Shown one piece after another: positions 21,241 to 28,065 of a stretch of DNA of 28,065 nt. Positions within the stretch are counted from its first letter, which is position 1, and every line of letters starts with the position of its first letter. The stretch comes from Syntrophaceae bacterium UBA4810 (GTDB lineage Bacteria; Desulfobacterota; Syntrophia; Syntrophales; Smithellaceae): contig DHGA01000101.1 in assembly GCA_002402545.1 (NCBI GenBank), forward strand, positions 1 through 28,065, read 5' to 3'. Both the position numbers and the translations under genes were made by a program. The notes below the pieces were generated by a model. The model had not been told where the DNA came from and did no database searches. It saw nothing but the letters and a program-made list of their open reading frames with translations.

Positions 21241-22224
21241 ATGAAAAAAGAATATTTTCTTGCGATATTTATTATCGTTTTTCTTGCGGGATGTTCTATG
21301 CCGAAAGTAGGTCTGCTTAAGGAAACTCCGGACCCGCTTAAAGAATATACTCTGGAGGGAACCGCCGCGGATAAGATTTTGCTTATCGGGGTAAACGGCA
21401 TGATTTCCGACAAGCCGAAAAAAGGTTTTTTGAGCGAATCTCCGAGCCTTGTTGAGCAGGTGGTTGTGCAGCTCAACAGAGCGCAAAAAGACAGGAAAAT
21501 CAAGGCGGTTTTGTTAAAAATAAATTCGCCGGGCGGAACAATCACCGCGAGTGATATTCTCTATCATGAAATTTCTTCTTACCGGGAGAAAACAGGCAAT
21601 AAAATTACTGTGTGCATGATGGATGTGGCCGCATCGGGCGCTTATTATATGTCTTTGCCCGCGGACGTGATTCTGGCCCATCCGACGACAATAACCGGTT
21701 CTGTGGGGGTGATTTCTCTTCAGCCCAAAATAAAAGGATTGATGGATAAAATTGGCGTAGGCGTTGATGTGCAAAAAACAGGAAAATACAAAGATATGGG
21801 CTCGCCTTACCGTGAAACTGGTGATGAAGAAAAAAAGCTGATGCAAAAAGCGATGGAAAGTTTCGGCGGCCGCTTTATCGATTTGGTAAAAAAACATCGT
21901 AAGCTTTCCAAAGAGGCGCTGGCGGAAGTTTCCACGGCGCGCATTTTTCTTTCTGATGAAGCGCTGAAGATTGGCCTGATTGATAAAATCGGCTATATAA
22001 GCGACGCGGTCAAAGAAACGAAGAAACTGGCCGGGCTGCCCGATGATGCTAAAGTTGTTGTCTATCGCCGCGCGGAATTCCCGGAAGATAATTATTATAA
22101 TATAGCTGGCGCGGCAGCAGGCACTTTAAATCCTTCGCTGATAAACTTAGAGTTGCTGGAGATTCTCAACGCCAAGGCGGGATTTTACTATTTATGGCCC
22201 GGCGCGATTGCCGCCGACCGGTAA
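21241..22224 (+). CDS. sppA: Signal peptide peptidase SppA, lipoprotein form
   Basis: Membrane-anchored serine protease (ClpP/crotonase-like S49 family) that degrades cleaved signal peptides. 327 residues from ATG 21241, chosen because AAGGAGGGTGG precedes it and because it gives a proper lipoprotein signal: MKKEYFLAIFIIVFLAGC with lipobox L-A-G-C18. Motifs are INSPGGTITASD (94-105), catalytic S132 in DVAASGAYY and catalytic K184 in TGKYKDMGSPYR. The Ser-Lys spacing of 52 is the same as in B. subtilis SppA. It is the short, single-domain type. The ABC exporter genes follow 18 bases later on the same strand, probably in one transcript. Confidence 0.93.
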   Translation: MKKEYFLAIFIIVFLAGCSMPKVGLLKETPDPLKEYTLEGTAADKILLIGVNGMISDKPKKGFLSESPSLVEQVVVQLNRAQKDRKIKAVLLKINSPGGTITASDILYHEISSYREKTGNKITVCMMDVAASGAYYMSLPADVILAHPTTITGSVGVISLQPKIKGLMDKIGVGVDVQKTGKYKDMGSPYRETGDEEKKLMQKAMESFGGRFIDLVKKHRKLSKEALAEVSTARIFLSDEALKIGLIDKIGYISDAVKETKKLAGLPDDAKVVVYRRAEFPEDNYYNIAGAAAGTLNPSLINLELLEILNAKAGFYYLWPGAIAADR

Positions 22225-22242
22225 TTTTTATCTATTATTTAT

Positions 22243-23220
22243 ATGATGATAATACAGACCAGCGCACTGAGAAAATGTTTCGGTAAAATAGAAGCGGTTG
22301 CCGGTATCGACATGAACATTGAAAAAGGAGAAATATTCGGCCTGCTGGGTCCCAACGGTGCCGGCAAAACCACGACGATCGGCATGCTTTGCACTATCGT
22401 CAGGCCTTCATCAGGCGCGGCGTCAATTGCCGGTTACAATGTCGTCAAAGAACCGGCGCTGGTGAGACGTCAGGTCGGCATTGTCTTCCAGGATCCCACA
22501 CTCGATACAGTTCTTACCGGGCGGGAAAATCTCGAACTGCACGCACGTCTTTATAATTTTCCTTCACGGATAAGAAAAGAAAGAATCGACCAGATGCTCG
22601 AGTTAGTTGATCTCAAGCAGCGCGCCGATGATATCACGCGCACTTATTCCGGCGGCATGCGCCGTCGTCTGGAACTGGCGCGCGGTCTTTTGCACCGCCC
22701 GGCGGTGCTATTTCTGGATGAGCCGACGCTGGGGCTTGATCCGCAGACAAGGGCGCGCTTGTGGGAATACATAAAAAAAACGGCGCAGGCCGAGCAAACC
22801 ACAATTGTGCTGACTACCCATTATATGGAAGAGGCGGAGAAGGTTTGCGACCGTGTGGGTATCATTGATCACGGGCGGATAATCGCGCTGGATACGCCGC
22901 AAAAGCTCAAAGAAACAATGGGCGGTGAGATGATTGTTGTTAGAGCCGAAAAGCAGCCGCTCGAAAAAATCCTGGCGCTTCCCTATGTTTCCGAAATCCG
23001 GGAAAACGACGGCGCATTGGAAATAATCACCAAAGAAGCCCACCGGCGCCTGCCCAAAATTTTATCATTGCTGAAAGATGTTCACTGTGTGGAAATGAGA
23101 GTGCCCACACTCAACGATGTTTTTATCAAGCTGACCGGCCGGGATATTCGCGATGATACGGTGGATGATTCCGGCAGCTGGGTGGATTCTGTCGCCCGCT
23201 ACCGCCAGAGGGGGTCTTAA
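22243..23220 (+). CDS. ABC-2 type exporter, ATP-binding subunit (DrrA/NatA type)
   Basis: 325-residue ATPase driving the permease encoded 6 bases downstream. Walker A G36-PNGAGKT43, Q-loop VFQDPT (81-86), signature YSGGMRRRLE (135-144), Walker B LFLDEPT (156-162) and H-loop H193 in TTHYMEE are all intact. After the core there is a ~90-residue C-terminal extension (EMIVVRAEKQPLEKILALP..., MRVPTLNDVFIKLTGRDIRDD) typical of daunorubicin-resistance-type drug or polyketide exporters. The substrate cannot be told; DrrA-like annotation reflects family only. Two tandem ATG codons open the gene and no strong ribosome site precedes them, so coupling to sppA is possible. Confidence 0.92.
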   Translation: MMIIQTSALRKCFGKIEAVAGIDMNIEKGEIFGLLGPNGAGKTTTIGMLCTIVRPSSGAASIAGYNVVKEPALVRRQVGIVFQDPTLDTVLTGRENLELHARLYNFPSRIRKERIDQMLELVDLKQRADDITRTYSGGMRRRLELARGLLHRPAVLFLDEPTLGLDPQTRARLWEYIKKTAQAEQTTIVLTTHYMEEAEKVCDRVGIIDHGRIIALDTPQKLKETMGGEMIVVRAEKQPLEKILALPYVSEIRENDGALEIITKEAHRRLPKILSLLKDVHCVEMRVPTLNDVFIKLTGRDIRDDTVDDSGSWVDSVARYRQRGS

Positions 23221-23226
23221 AAAATT

Positions 23227-23991
23227 ATGGATAACGGTTTTATCCGCAGAGAATTGATGGGAGTTTATGCGGTTTGGTGGCGTGAGTTCAAAGTGTTCCA
23301 GCGCGAAAAAAGCAGGATTGTCTCGAGCATCGTGCAGCCTTTGATGTGGCTGTTTCTTTTCGGCAGCGGTATTGGGGCAAGCGTGACAATAGGTTCTTTT
23401 GCTTATCGTGATTATATTTATCCGGGAATTCTGTCCATGTTGGTGCTGTTTGGCTCCGTTTATTTCGGCCTCTATATTGTCTGGGATCGCAAGCTTGATG
23501 TGCTTAAGGCAATCCTCGTGGCGCCGGTATCGCGTATCAGCATTTTCCTGGGGAAAGTTCTCGGCGGCTGCACCGATGTCATTTTGCAGATTCTTGTCCT
23601 CTTTTCCCTTTCGTTTTTGTTTCCGGCGGTTAATCCGTGGGGGATACCGCTCGCGCTGCTCTTGTTGCTGATTACGGCAATAGGTATGGTTTCGCTGGGT
23701 CTGGCGCTGGGTTCGCTTTTCGAAAGCCTGGAAGGATTCCAGGTAGTTTCCGCGTTTCTTATTTTTCCGCTTTTTTTCCTGTCCGGCGCGCTTTTTCCGA
23801 TTACGGAAAAGCTTCCTCTCTGGCTGCGGGGCCTGGTGAAGCTCAATCCTCTGACCTATACCGTGGACGGAGTCCGCGGCGCGCTGCTCAATGTGAATGT
23901 TTTTCCTCTGTATGTTGATTTTCTGGTTATAATTATTTTTGCGGCAGGGATGCTGTTTTTGGGGAGTGTTCTTTTCAGCCGGATGAAATAA
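23227..23991 (+). CDS. ABC-2 type exporter, permease subunit
   Basis: 254 residues with six transmembrane helices and the ABC2_membrane pattern: an amphipathic entry helix (YAVWWREFKVFQREKSRIVSSIVQPLMWLFLFGSGIG), then YIYPGILSMLVLFGSVYFGLYIVWDRKLDVLKAILVAPVSR, and the late FLIFPLFFLSGALFPITEKLP..L..LNPLTYTVDGVRGAL signature of DrrB/NodJ-like exporters. It pairs with the ATPase gene that ends 6 bases upstream, making a homodimeric-permease exporter in the inner membrane. Confidence 0.92.
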   Translation: MDNGFIRRELMGVYAVWWREFKVFQREKSRIVSSIVQPLMWLFLFGSGIGASVTIGSFAYRDYIYPGILSMLVLFGSVYFGLYIVWDRKLDVLKAILVAPVSRISIFLGKVLGGCTDVILQILVLFSLSFLFPAVNPWGIPLALLLLLITAIGMVSLGLALGSLFESLEGFQVVSAFLIFPLFFLSGALFPITEKLPLWLRGLVKLNPLTYTVDGVRGALLNVNVFPLYVDFLVIIIFAAGMLFLGSVLFSRMK

Positions 23992-24018
23992 TATTGATAA
24001 ATAAACAAGGAGAATTCC

Positions 24019-24894
24019 ATGAAACTTAATTTATTCAGGTTTATTTTAGCCGCGCTTTTTGTGCTTATCTCCGTAAGCTCTTGGGCGCAGACTTCCGTTT
24101 GGATGGTGAAATCCGGAAACACTGCCGTTTACCTTGCTGGATCTATACACATGCTTCGCGCCTCAGACCATCCATTACCCGCTGAGTTTTTCCGCGCTTA
24201 TGAAAATTCCCGCCAAATTATTTTTGAAACATCGCCCGGCGAGATGGAAAAAACGGAAAATATGGAAAAATTCATGCGCGCCTCCGTTTACAACGATGGC
24301 ACCACTCTGCGGGACCATATTTCACCGGAGGCATACGCCAGGGCGGAGGCTTTTTGCAAAGAAAATAATTATCCGATGAATAGGTTTGCCTATTTACGCC
24401 CGATATTTTTTTTGATGACACTTACGGTTTTGCAGACGAATAAATTAGGCGCGGACGCGAAAAGAGGCGTTGACGCGTTTTTTAAAGAAAAAGCGCTCAA
24501 TGACGGAAAAAAAATCACCGGTTTGGAAACGGCTGGCCAACAGATATATTTTTTAACTTCGCTCGATTCCGCTATGGAAGGAAAACAAATTCTAGAGTCG
24601 CTCGATGAGCTCAAGAAAATTGACGCCCTCTTCTTAAATGCGGTGAACGCGTGGAGAAAAGGGGACGAAGCTTTGATTGCCAGAAGTTACCTGGAGAGGA
24701 TGAAAGATTTCCCCCAGGTATATAAAAACATAATCATAGACAGAAACAAGCAATGGGTAAAAACCATAGAAAAATGTTTAAAAGAACAGGAAAGCACAAT
24801 GCTGATCGTTGGACTGGCGCATTTTGCGGGCGAAGAAGGGTTGTTAAATTTATTGCGCCAGCGCGGGTATAGCGTGATTAAGTTAATTAGATAA
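24019..24894 (+). CDS. TraB/GumN family protein, exported
   Basis: 291 residues with a signal peptide (MKLNLFRFILAALFVLISVSSWAQ, cleavage likely after WAQ). Family marks are the early VYLAGSIHMLRASDHPLP (about 38-55), the paired Glu region IIFETSPGE, and the C-terminal MLIVGLAHFAGEEGLLNLLRQRGYSV (about 260-285), which carry the two conserved G-x-x-H elements of the TraB/GumN (Tiki-like metalloprotease) fold. Proteolytic activity is suspected in the family but not established for bacterial members. Ribosome site AAGGAGAATTCC. It is 27 bases after the permease and may be cotranscribed. Confidence 0.88.
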   Translation: MKLNLFRFILAALFVLISVSSWAQTSVWMVKSGNTAVYLAGSIHMLRASDHPLPAEFFRAYENSRQIIFETSPGEMEKTENMEKFMRASVYNDGTTLRDHISPEAYARAEAFCKENNYPMNRFAYLRPIFFLMTLTVLQTNKLGADAKRGVDAFFKEKALNDGKKITGLETAGQQIYFLTSLDSAMEGKQILESLDELKKIDALFLNAVNAWRKGDEALIARSYLERMKDFPQVYKNIIIDRNKQWVKTIEKCLKEQESTMLIVGLAHFAGEEGLLNLLRQRGYSVIKLIR

Positions 24895-24954
24895 TGATTA
24901 GAAGGGTTGTCACGCCCGGGAAGGGCTAATAGAGGATTATTTAGGAGGTAAACA

Positions 24955-26460
24955 ATGAATCTTGCAGAATTTCGCGATAAGAAAGTTCTGTCCGAAGGGG
25001 AACGAATAGCCATTTATTTCAAGGACAGAGAGCTGACAAACATGCAAATGCAGAAAAATTCCAGAAAGCTGACCGGTGCGCTAAAGGAGCTGGGCATCAA
25101 AAGAGGCGACAGGGTGATAATTCAAATGCCGAATTGCCCCGAGGTTCTGGAATCCTTTTATGCGTGCTGGATGATGGGAGCGGTTATTGTGCCAATCAAT
25201 TTTTTAATGAATGATGAAGAGATAGCCTATATCTATAAGGATTCCGGCGCCAAAACGGTGATCAGCAGTATGGATTTTCTTCCGAAAGTACGCGCGGCTC
25301 AGGAAAAGGCGCCCGACATGAAAACGGTGATTCTTATAGACAAGGAGGTCCCGGAAGGGACCATCGCTTACCATCCGCTTGTAGAAAACGCCGAGGAAGA
25401 TTATCTGTTTGCGGACATGAAAGAAGATGAACTTGCCGCGCTGATTTATACCGCGGGTACTACCGGAAATTCGAAAGGGGTTATGCACACGCATCACTCA
25501 CTTTACGCCAACGCAAAAATGCAATTCGAAAGCATGGCCTTCCCTGATGAGATGATTAACATAAGTGTTCTTCCCCTTTGCCATTCCTTTGGTATTGCGA
25601 CCATAAATAACGGCATGTTCAGGACGGCACCCACCGTTTTGCTCGATTCTTTCGATCTGGAATTGATTTTGTCCTCCATAGAAAAATATCGCGGCAATGT
25701 AATGGCCGCCGTTCCCACAATGTACGTTTATCTGCTTTTGTATCCGGAGCCGAAAAAATACGATGTCAGTTCCATGCAGTTTTGGATATCCGGATCCGCG
25801 CCGCTGGCAATGGAGACATGGAAAAAATTCAAAGAGATTTACGGCGGTGAAATCATTGAAGGTTGGGGGCTCACGGAAGCGGGAGCGAATAATTCCACTA
25901 ATCCCATTTACGGTGAGAAGAAAGTCGGCTCCATCGGCATTCCGATGAAAGGTACCGAGATGAAGATTATGGATGACGACGGGAAATTTCTGCCGCGCGG
26001 CGAGCAGGGGGAAATCGTCATACGCGGACCCCAACTGATGAAAGGATATTGGAACAAGCCCGAAGAGACGGCGCAGGCCATGCGCGAAGGCTGGCTGCAT
26101 ACGGGTGATGTTGGCTACGAAGATGAAGACGGCTACTTCTGGATTACCGACCGCAAGAAAGATTTAATCATCAAGGGAGGGGAAAATATATCACCGCGCG
26201 CGATAGAAGAAGCGCTGTTCGCTCACCCTCAAATATCGGAAGCGGCAGTGGTGGGCATGAAGGATGATATTTACGGCGAAAACATCAAGGCGTTTGTTGT
26301 TTTGAACCCCGGGCAGAAGGCTAGTGCCGAAGAAATTATCGAGTATTGCAAAACAACCCTGACGAATTTCCTGGCGCCCAAGGAAGTGGTTTTTATGGAT
26401 GCCCTGCCGAAGAGCCTGGTGGGGAAAGTTCTGAAAAAGGAACTCCGGAAAATTGCGTAA
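24955..26460 (+). CDS. AMP-forming acyl-CoA synthetase
   Basis: 501-residue ANL-family ligase activating a carboxylic acid with ATP and CoA. Motifs: phosphate loop YTAGTTGNSKGV (165-176), GWGLTEAG (A5), YWNKPEETAQAMREGWLHTGDVGYEDEDGYFWITDRKKDLIIKGGENISP split over A7-A8, and the A10 lysine in PKSLVGKVLKKELRK near the end. Strong ribosome site TAGGAGG before ATG. The chain-length or aromatic specificity is not readable. In an anaerobe with an alkyl-sulfate to carboxylate route it could activate the resulting fatty acid. A broken dehydratase gene follows 40 bases later. Confidence 0.93.
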   Translation: MNLAEFRDKKVLSEGERIAIYFKDRELTNMQMQKNSRKLTGALKELGIKRGDRVIIQMPNCPEVLESFYACWMMGAVIVPINFLMNDEEIAYIYKDSGAKTVISSMDFLPKVRAAQEKAPDMKTVILIDKEVPEGTIAYHPLVENAEEDYLFADMKEDELAALIYTAGTTGNSKGVMHTHHSLYANAKMQFESMAFPDEMINISVLPLCHSFGIATINNGMFRTAPTVLLDSFDLELILSSIEKYRGNVMAAVPTMYVYLLLYPEPKKYDVSSMQFWISGSAPLAMETWKKFKEIYGGEIIEGWGLTEAGANNSTNPIYGEKKVGSIGIPMKGTEMKIMDDDGKFLPRGEQGEIVIRGPQLMKGYWNKPEETAQAMREGWLHTGDVGYEDEDGYFWITDRKKDLIIKGGENISPRAIEEALFAHPQISEAAVVGMKDDIYGENIKAFVVLNPGQKASAEEIIEYCKTTLTNFLAPKEVVFMDALPKSLVGKVLKKELRKIA

Positions 26461-26500
26461 GACGATATTGCAAAAATAAATATAGAGGAAGGAAAAAATT

Positions 26501-26900
26501 ATGGCCATTCGCACTGTGGATGAATATAAGAAGAGTTTGCGCGACGGCCGGCGAGTATCATGAGTTCATCAAGCTGATTCAGGATATCGGGGGCGGCATT
26601 CTGGCCAACGTGCCGGATAAAAAGGATTGGGAGAATCCCGATATCCATGATCACCTCGAACATTATCTGGGAGGCTCGGAAAAATTCAGCACGCTGGACA
26701 GATTAAAAATGATTCACGAGACAATGCGCCATGTCTGTTCGCGCGAGTCGGCGTTTCATGAAGTTGCCACAATGCACGCGGAAGCCTTCATGGCGGCGCA
26801 GAAGATGATGATTCTGGCAGAATATCCTTTCAATCAGTATGAGGCCAGAGCGATGGCCGCGGCGGGAATCACTCCCTGGGATAAAAGATTTGAAAAATAA
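26501..26900 (+). pseudogene. 4-hydroxybutyryl-CoA dehydratase-like gene with large internal deletion
   Basis: A good ribosome site (GAGGAAGGA) and ATG at 26501 start MAIRTVDEYKKSLRDGR, the normal beginning of 4-hydroxybutyryl-CoA dehydratase / 4-hydroxyphenylacetate 3-hydroxylase-family proteins, but the frame stops at 26561-26563. From about 26541 another frame carries the C-terminal ~119 residues of the same family: AGEYHEFIKLIQDIGGGI, GGSEKFSTLDRLKMIHETMRHVC and AEYPFNQYEARAMAAAGI. About 350 central residues, including the FAD and [4Fe-4S] ligands, are missing, and the joint lies in the GC-rich stretch at about 26540-26552 with a frame change. It is either a genuine deletion or an assembly collapse. 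In an intact form this gene would belong with the upstream CoA ligase. Confidence 0.82.
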
Positions 26901-27078
26901 CCACAGAGATTAAAAAATTTTTGTTAAAAAAGCTGCCTGGTTGAAACGGCAATAATAATTTCTTTTTTATCCGCGGCGTTTTGTTTTATTTGAGGCTTTT
27001 TTCCCGCAAAAAAAGTGCTCTTTGTACTTAATAATATTCATAAAAGTGTCTAGAAAGCTGTTTGTCCCAAACTTTACC

Positions 27079-27108
27079 TTGACTGGCAAACCGGACTTAT
27101 TGTATACA
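27079..27108 (+). promoter_or_regulatory. Sigma70-type promoter upstream of livM
   Basis: TTGACT (27079-27084) and TATACA (27103-27108) with an 18-base spacer lie about 70 bases upstream of the LivM start codon in an otherwise gene-free 277-base gap. Each hexamer is one base off consensus. Confidence 0.6.
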
Positions 27109-27177
27109 ACAGGACGAAAAAAACGGAGCACATATCATTTCTGGTATTTTCCGAAAAATTAGGAGTACAAAATTCCC

Positions 27178-28065
27178 ATGGACATGAAGCGGTCGTATTA
27201 TGAAGACATTGAACTCTTCAAAAGCGGTGTGATTCTTTTTTGGTCAATAATTTTTCTACTGGTTCTTTTTGCTTTACCCCTTTACTTATCAGATTACTCT
27301 TTATACCTCTTGAGCCTGATCATGGTTTATGTGATCGTCTCAGTGGGACTGAATATTCTGGTGGGCTCTACGGGGCAGATCTCGCTTGGGCACGCGGGCT
27401 TTTTCGCCATCGGGGCCTACGCCACTGTTCTGCTGATGACCAAATTACAGATTCCTTTTTTTGTTGCCATTATTGCCGCGGCTTTTATCGCGGCTTTTTT
27501 TGGTTTTATTTTAGGACTGCCGGCTTTGCGTCTGGAAGGTCCATACCTTACCATTGCCACTCTGGCTTTTGGTCTGGCCATTATGCATGTTATCGGGCAC
27601 ACCGAATTATTTGGCGGGCGCCAAGGCTTGGGAACTCCTGAGTTGGATTTGGGAATACAGCAACTGGGATTAAGTTTTATCATCACGACAGTTATGGGCA
27701 AATATTATCTTGTCCTTGGTTTTACAATAGTGATGGTTTTGTTTGCGATAAACATTTTAAAGACAAAACCAGGCCGGGCCTTTGTTGCGATCCGTGATAG
27801 TGATATTGCGGCCGAAGTAATAGGGATCAACCTGACCATTTATAAAACTCTTTCATTTGCCGTAAGCGCATTTTACGCGGGCATCGCCGGCGGACTTTTT
27901 GCTTTTGTTTTGGGATTTTTTGATCCTTTCACCTTCAATCTTATTCTTTCGATTCTTTTCATCGTGATGATTGTTGTCGGCGGACTGGGTTCGGTTATGG
28001 GTTCTATATCCGGCGCGGCGCTCATAACCTATCTGATGTATGATTTATTCAAGAATCTCAATGAA
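27178..28065 (+). CDS. livM: Branched-chain amino acid ABC transporter permease LivM (3' end cut)
   Basis: The frame from ATG 27178 is open to the window edge (296 codons). Family signature VGLNILVGSTGQISLGHAGFFAIGAYATVLL (about 62-92), then LGLPALRLEGPYLTIATLAFGLA, GLGTPELDL, GRAFVAIRDSDIAAEVIGINLTIYKTLSFAVSAFYAGIAGGLFAF and VVGGLGSVMGSISGAAL identify the LivM-type permease of high-affinity branched-chain amino-acid (or amide/aromatic acid) transporters. Ribosome site AGGAG lies 12 bases before the ATG. Usually livH precedes livM; here livM follows a promoter directly, so partner genes must lie downstream outside the window. Confidence 0.93.
   Translation, partial: MDMKRSYYEDIELFKSGVILFWSIIFLLVLFALPLYLSDYSLYLLSLIMVYVIVSVGLNILVGSTGQISLGHAGFFAIGAYATVLLMTKLQIPFFVAIIAAAFIAAFFGFILGLPALRLEGPYLTIATLAFGLAIMHVIGHTELFGGRQGLGTPELDLGIQQLGLSFIITTVMGKYYLVLGFTIVMVLFAINILKTKPGRAFVAIRDSDIAAEVIGINLTIYKTLSFAVSAFYAGIAGGLFAFVLGFFDPFTFNLILSILFIVMIVVGGLGSVMGSISGAALITYLMYDLFKNLNE

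Noticed and set aside
25498..26100. 200-codon minus-strand frame
   Set aside because: Antisense to the core motifs of the acyl-CoA synthetase; no start signal and no family pattern.
26561..26563. TGA in the dehydratase relic considered as a second selenocysteine codon
   Set aside because: The homologous C-terminal part is in a different frame from the N-terminal part, and hundreds of residues are missing, so a deletion with frameshift explains the stop.
26901..26990. Possible terminator after the dehydratase relic (TGCC..GGCA followed by T-rich sequence)
   Set aside because: The stem is only four pairs and the T-tract is separated by about 10 bases; too weak to call.

Overview
The window reads as a chromosomal segment of an anaerobic, probably syntrophic Desulfobacterota (deltaproteobacterium), with Syntrophus/Smithella-type bacteria as the best guess. 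The reasons are a tungsten aldehyde:ferredoxin oxidoreductase, an mRNA that needs UGA decoded as selenocysteine, the mercury-methylation pair hgcAB, acyl-CoA metabolism, and a relic of a 4-hydroxybutyryl-CoA-dehydratase-like gene. The taxonomic assignment is inference; no rRNA or tRNA gene is present to support it.

Layout. 1-153: broken tail of an integron-type integrase. 373-852 (-): a peroxiredoxin-like protein whose peroxidatic position is an in-frame UGA followed by a SECIS-like hairpin, i.e. a probable selenoprotein. 1074-2840 (+): SulP anion transporter with a STAS domain, followed by the stump of a zinc alcohol dehydrogenase. 3172-8917 (all -): a cluster reading, in transcription order, secreted alkyl sulfatase, SCP2-like protein, iron alcohol dehydrogenase, tungsten aldehyde oxidoreductase. 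Together they could take a primary alkyl sulfate to sulfate plus alcohol, then aldehyde, then carboxylate. 9276-12463 (+): mtfA-type peptidase, small secreted and membrane proteins, a hotdog thioesterase, an ICMT-like membrane methyltransferase and a duplicated-domain small protein.

12472-15224 (-) is the most notable locus: a MarR-type regulator, HgcA (corrinoid protein with the NVWCAAGK cap helix), HgcB (2[4Fe-4S] ferredoxin with the extra Cys73 and a terminal CC) and an overlapping MddA/NnrU-like membrane methyltransferase. The genes are packed as one operon. Its promoter is near-consensus (TTGACA-16-TATAAT), with a perfect 15-bp palindrome over the -10 element, and the position implies a leaderless regulator mRNA.

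15361-19596 (+) encodes a 1411-residue dikinase-like protein that has the ATP-grasp and phosphohistidine domains but no PEP/pyruvate barrel. It converges on a long-form GAPDH (19711-20982, -) across a bidirectional terminator. 21241-24894 (+): lipoprotein SppA protease, a two-gene ABC-2 type exporter and a TraB/GumN protein. 24955-26460 (+): an AMP-forming acyl-CoA synthetase followed by an internally deleted dehydratase relic. 27178-end (+): LivM permease behind a good sigma70-type promoter, cut by the window edge.

No tRNA, rRNA, CRISPR array or intact mobile element was seen. Three gene relics (integrase, Zn-ADH, 4HB-CoA-dehydratase-like) point to ongoing gene decay. Functions come from motif recognition by eye; no database search was run.
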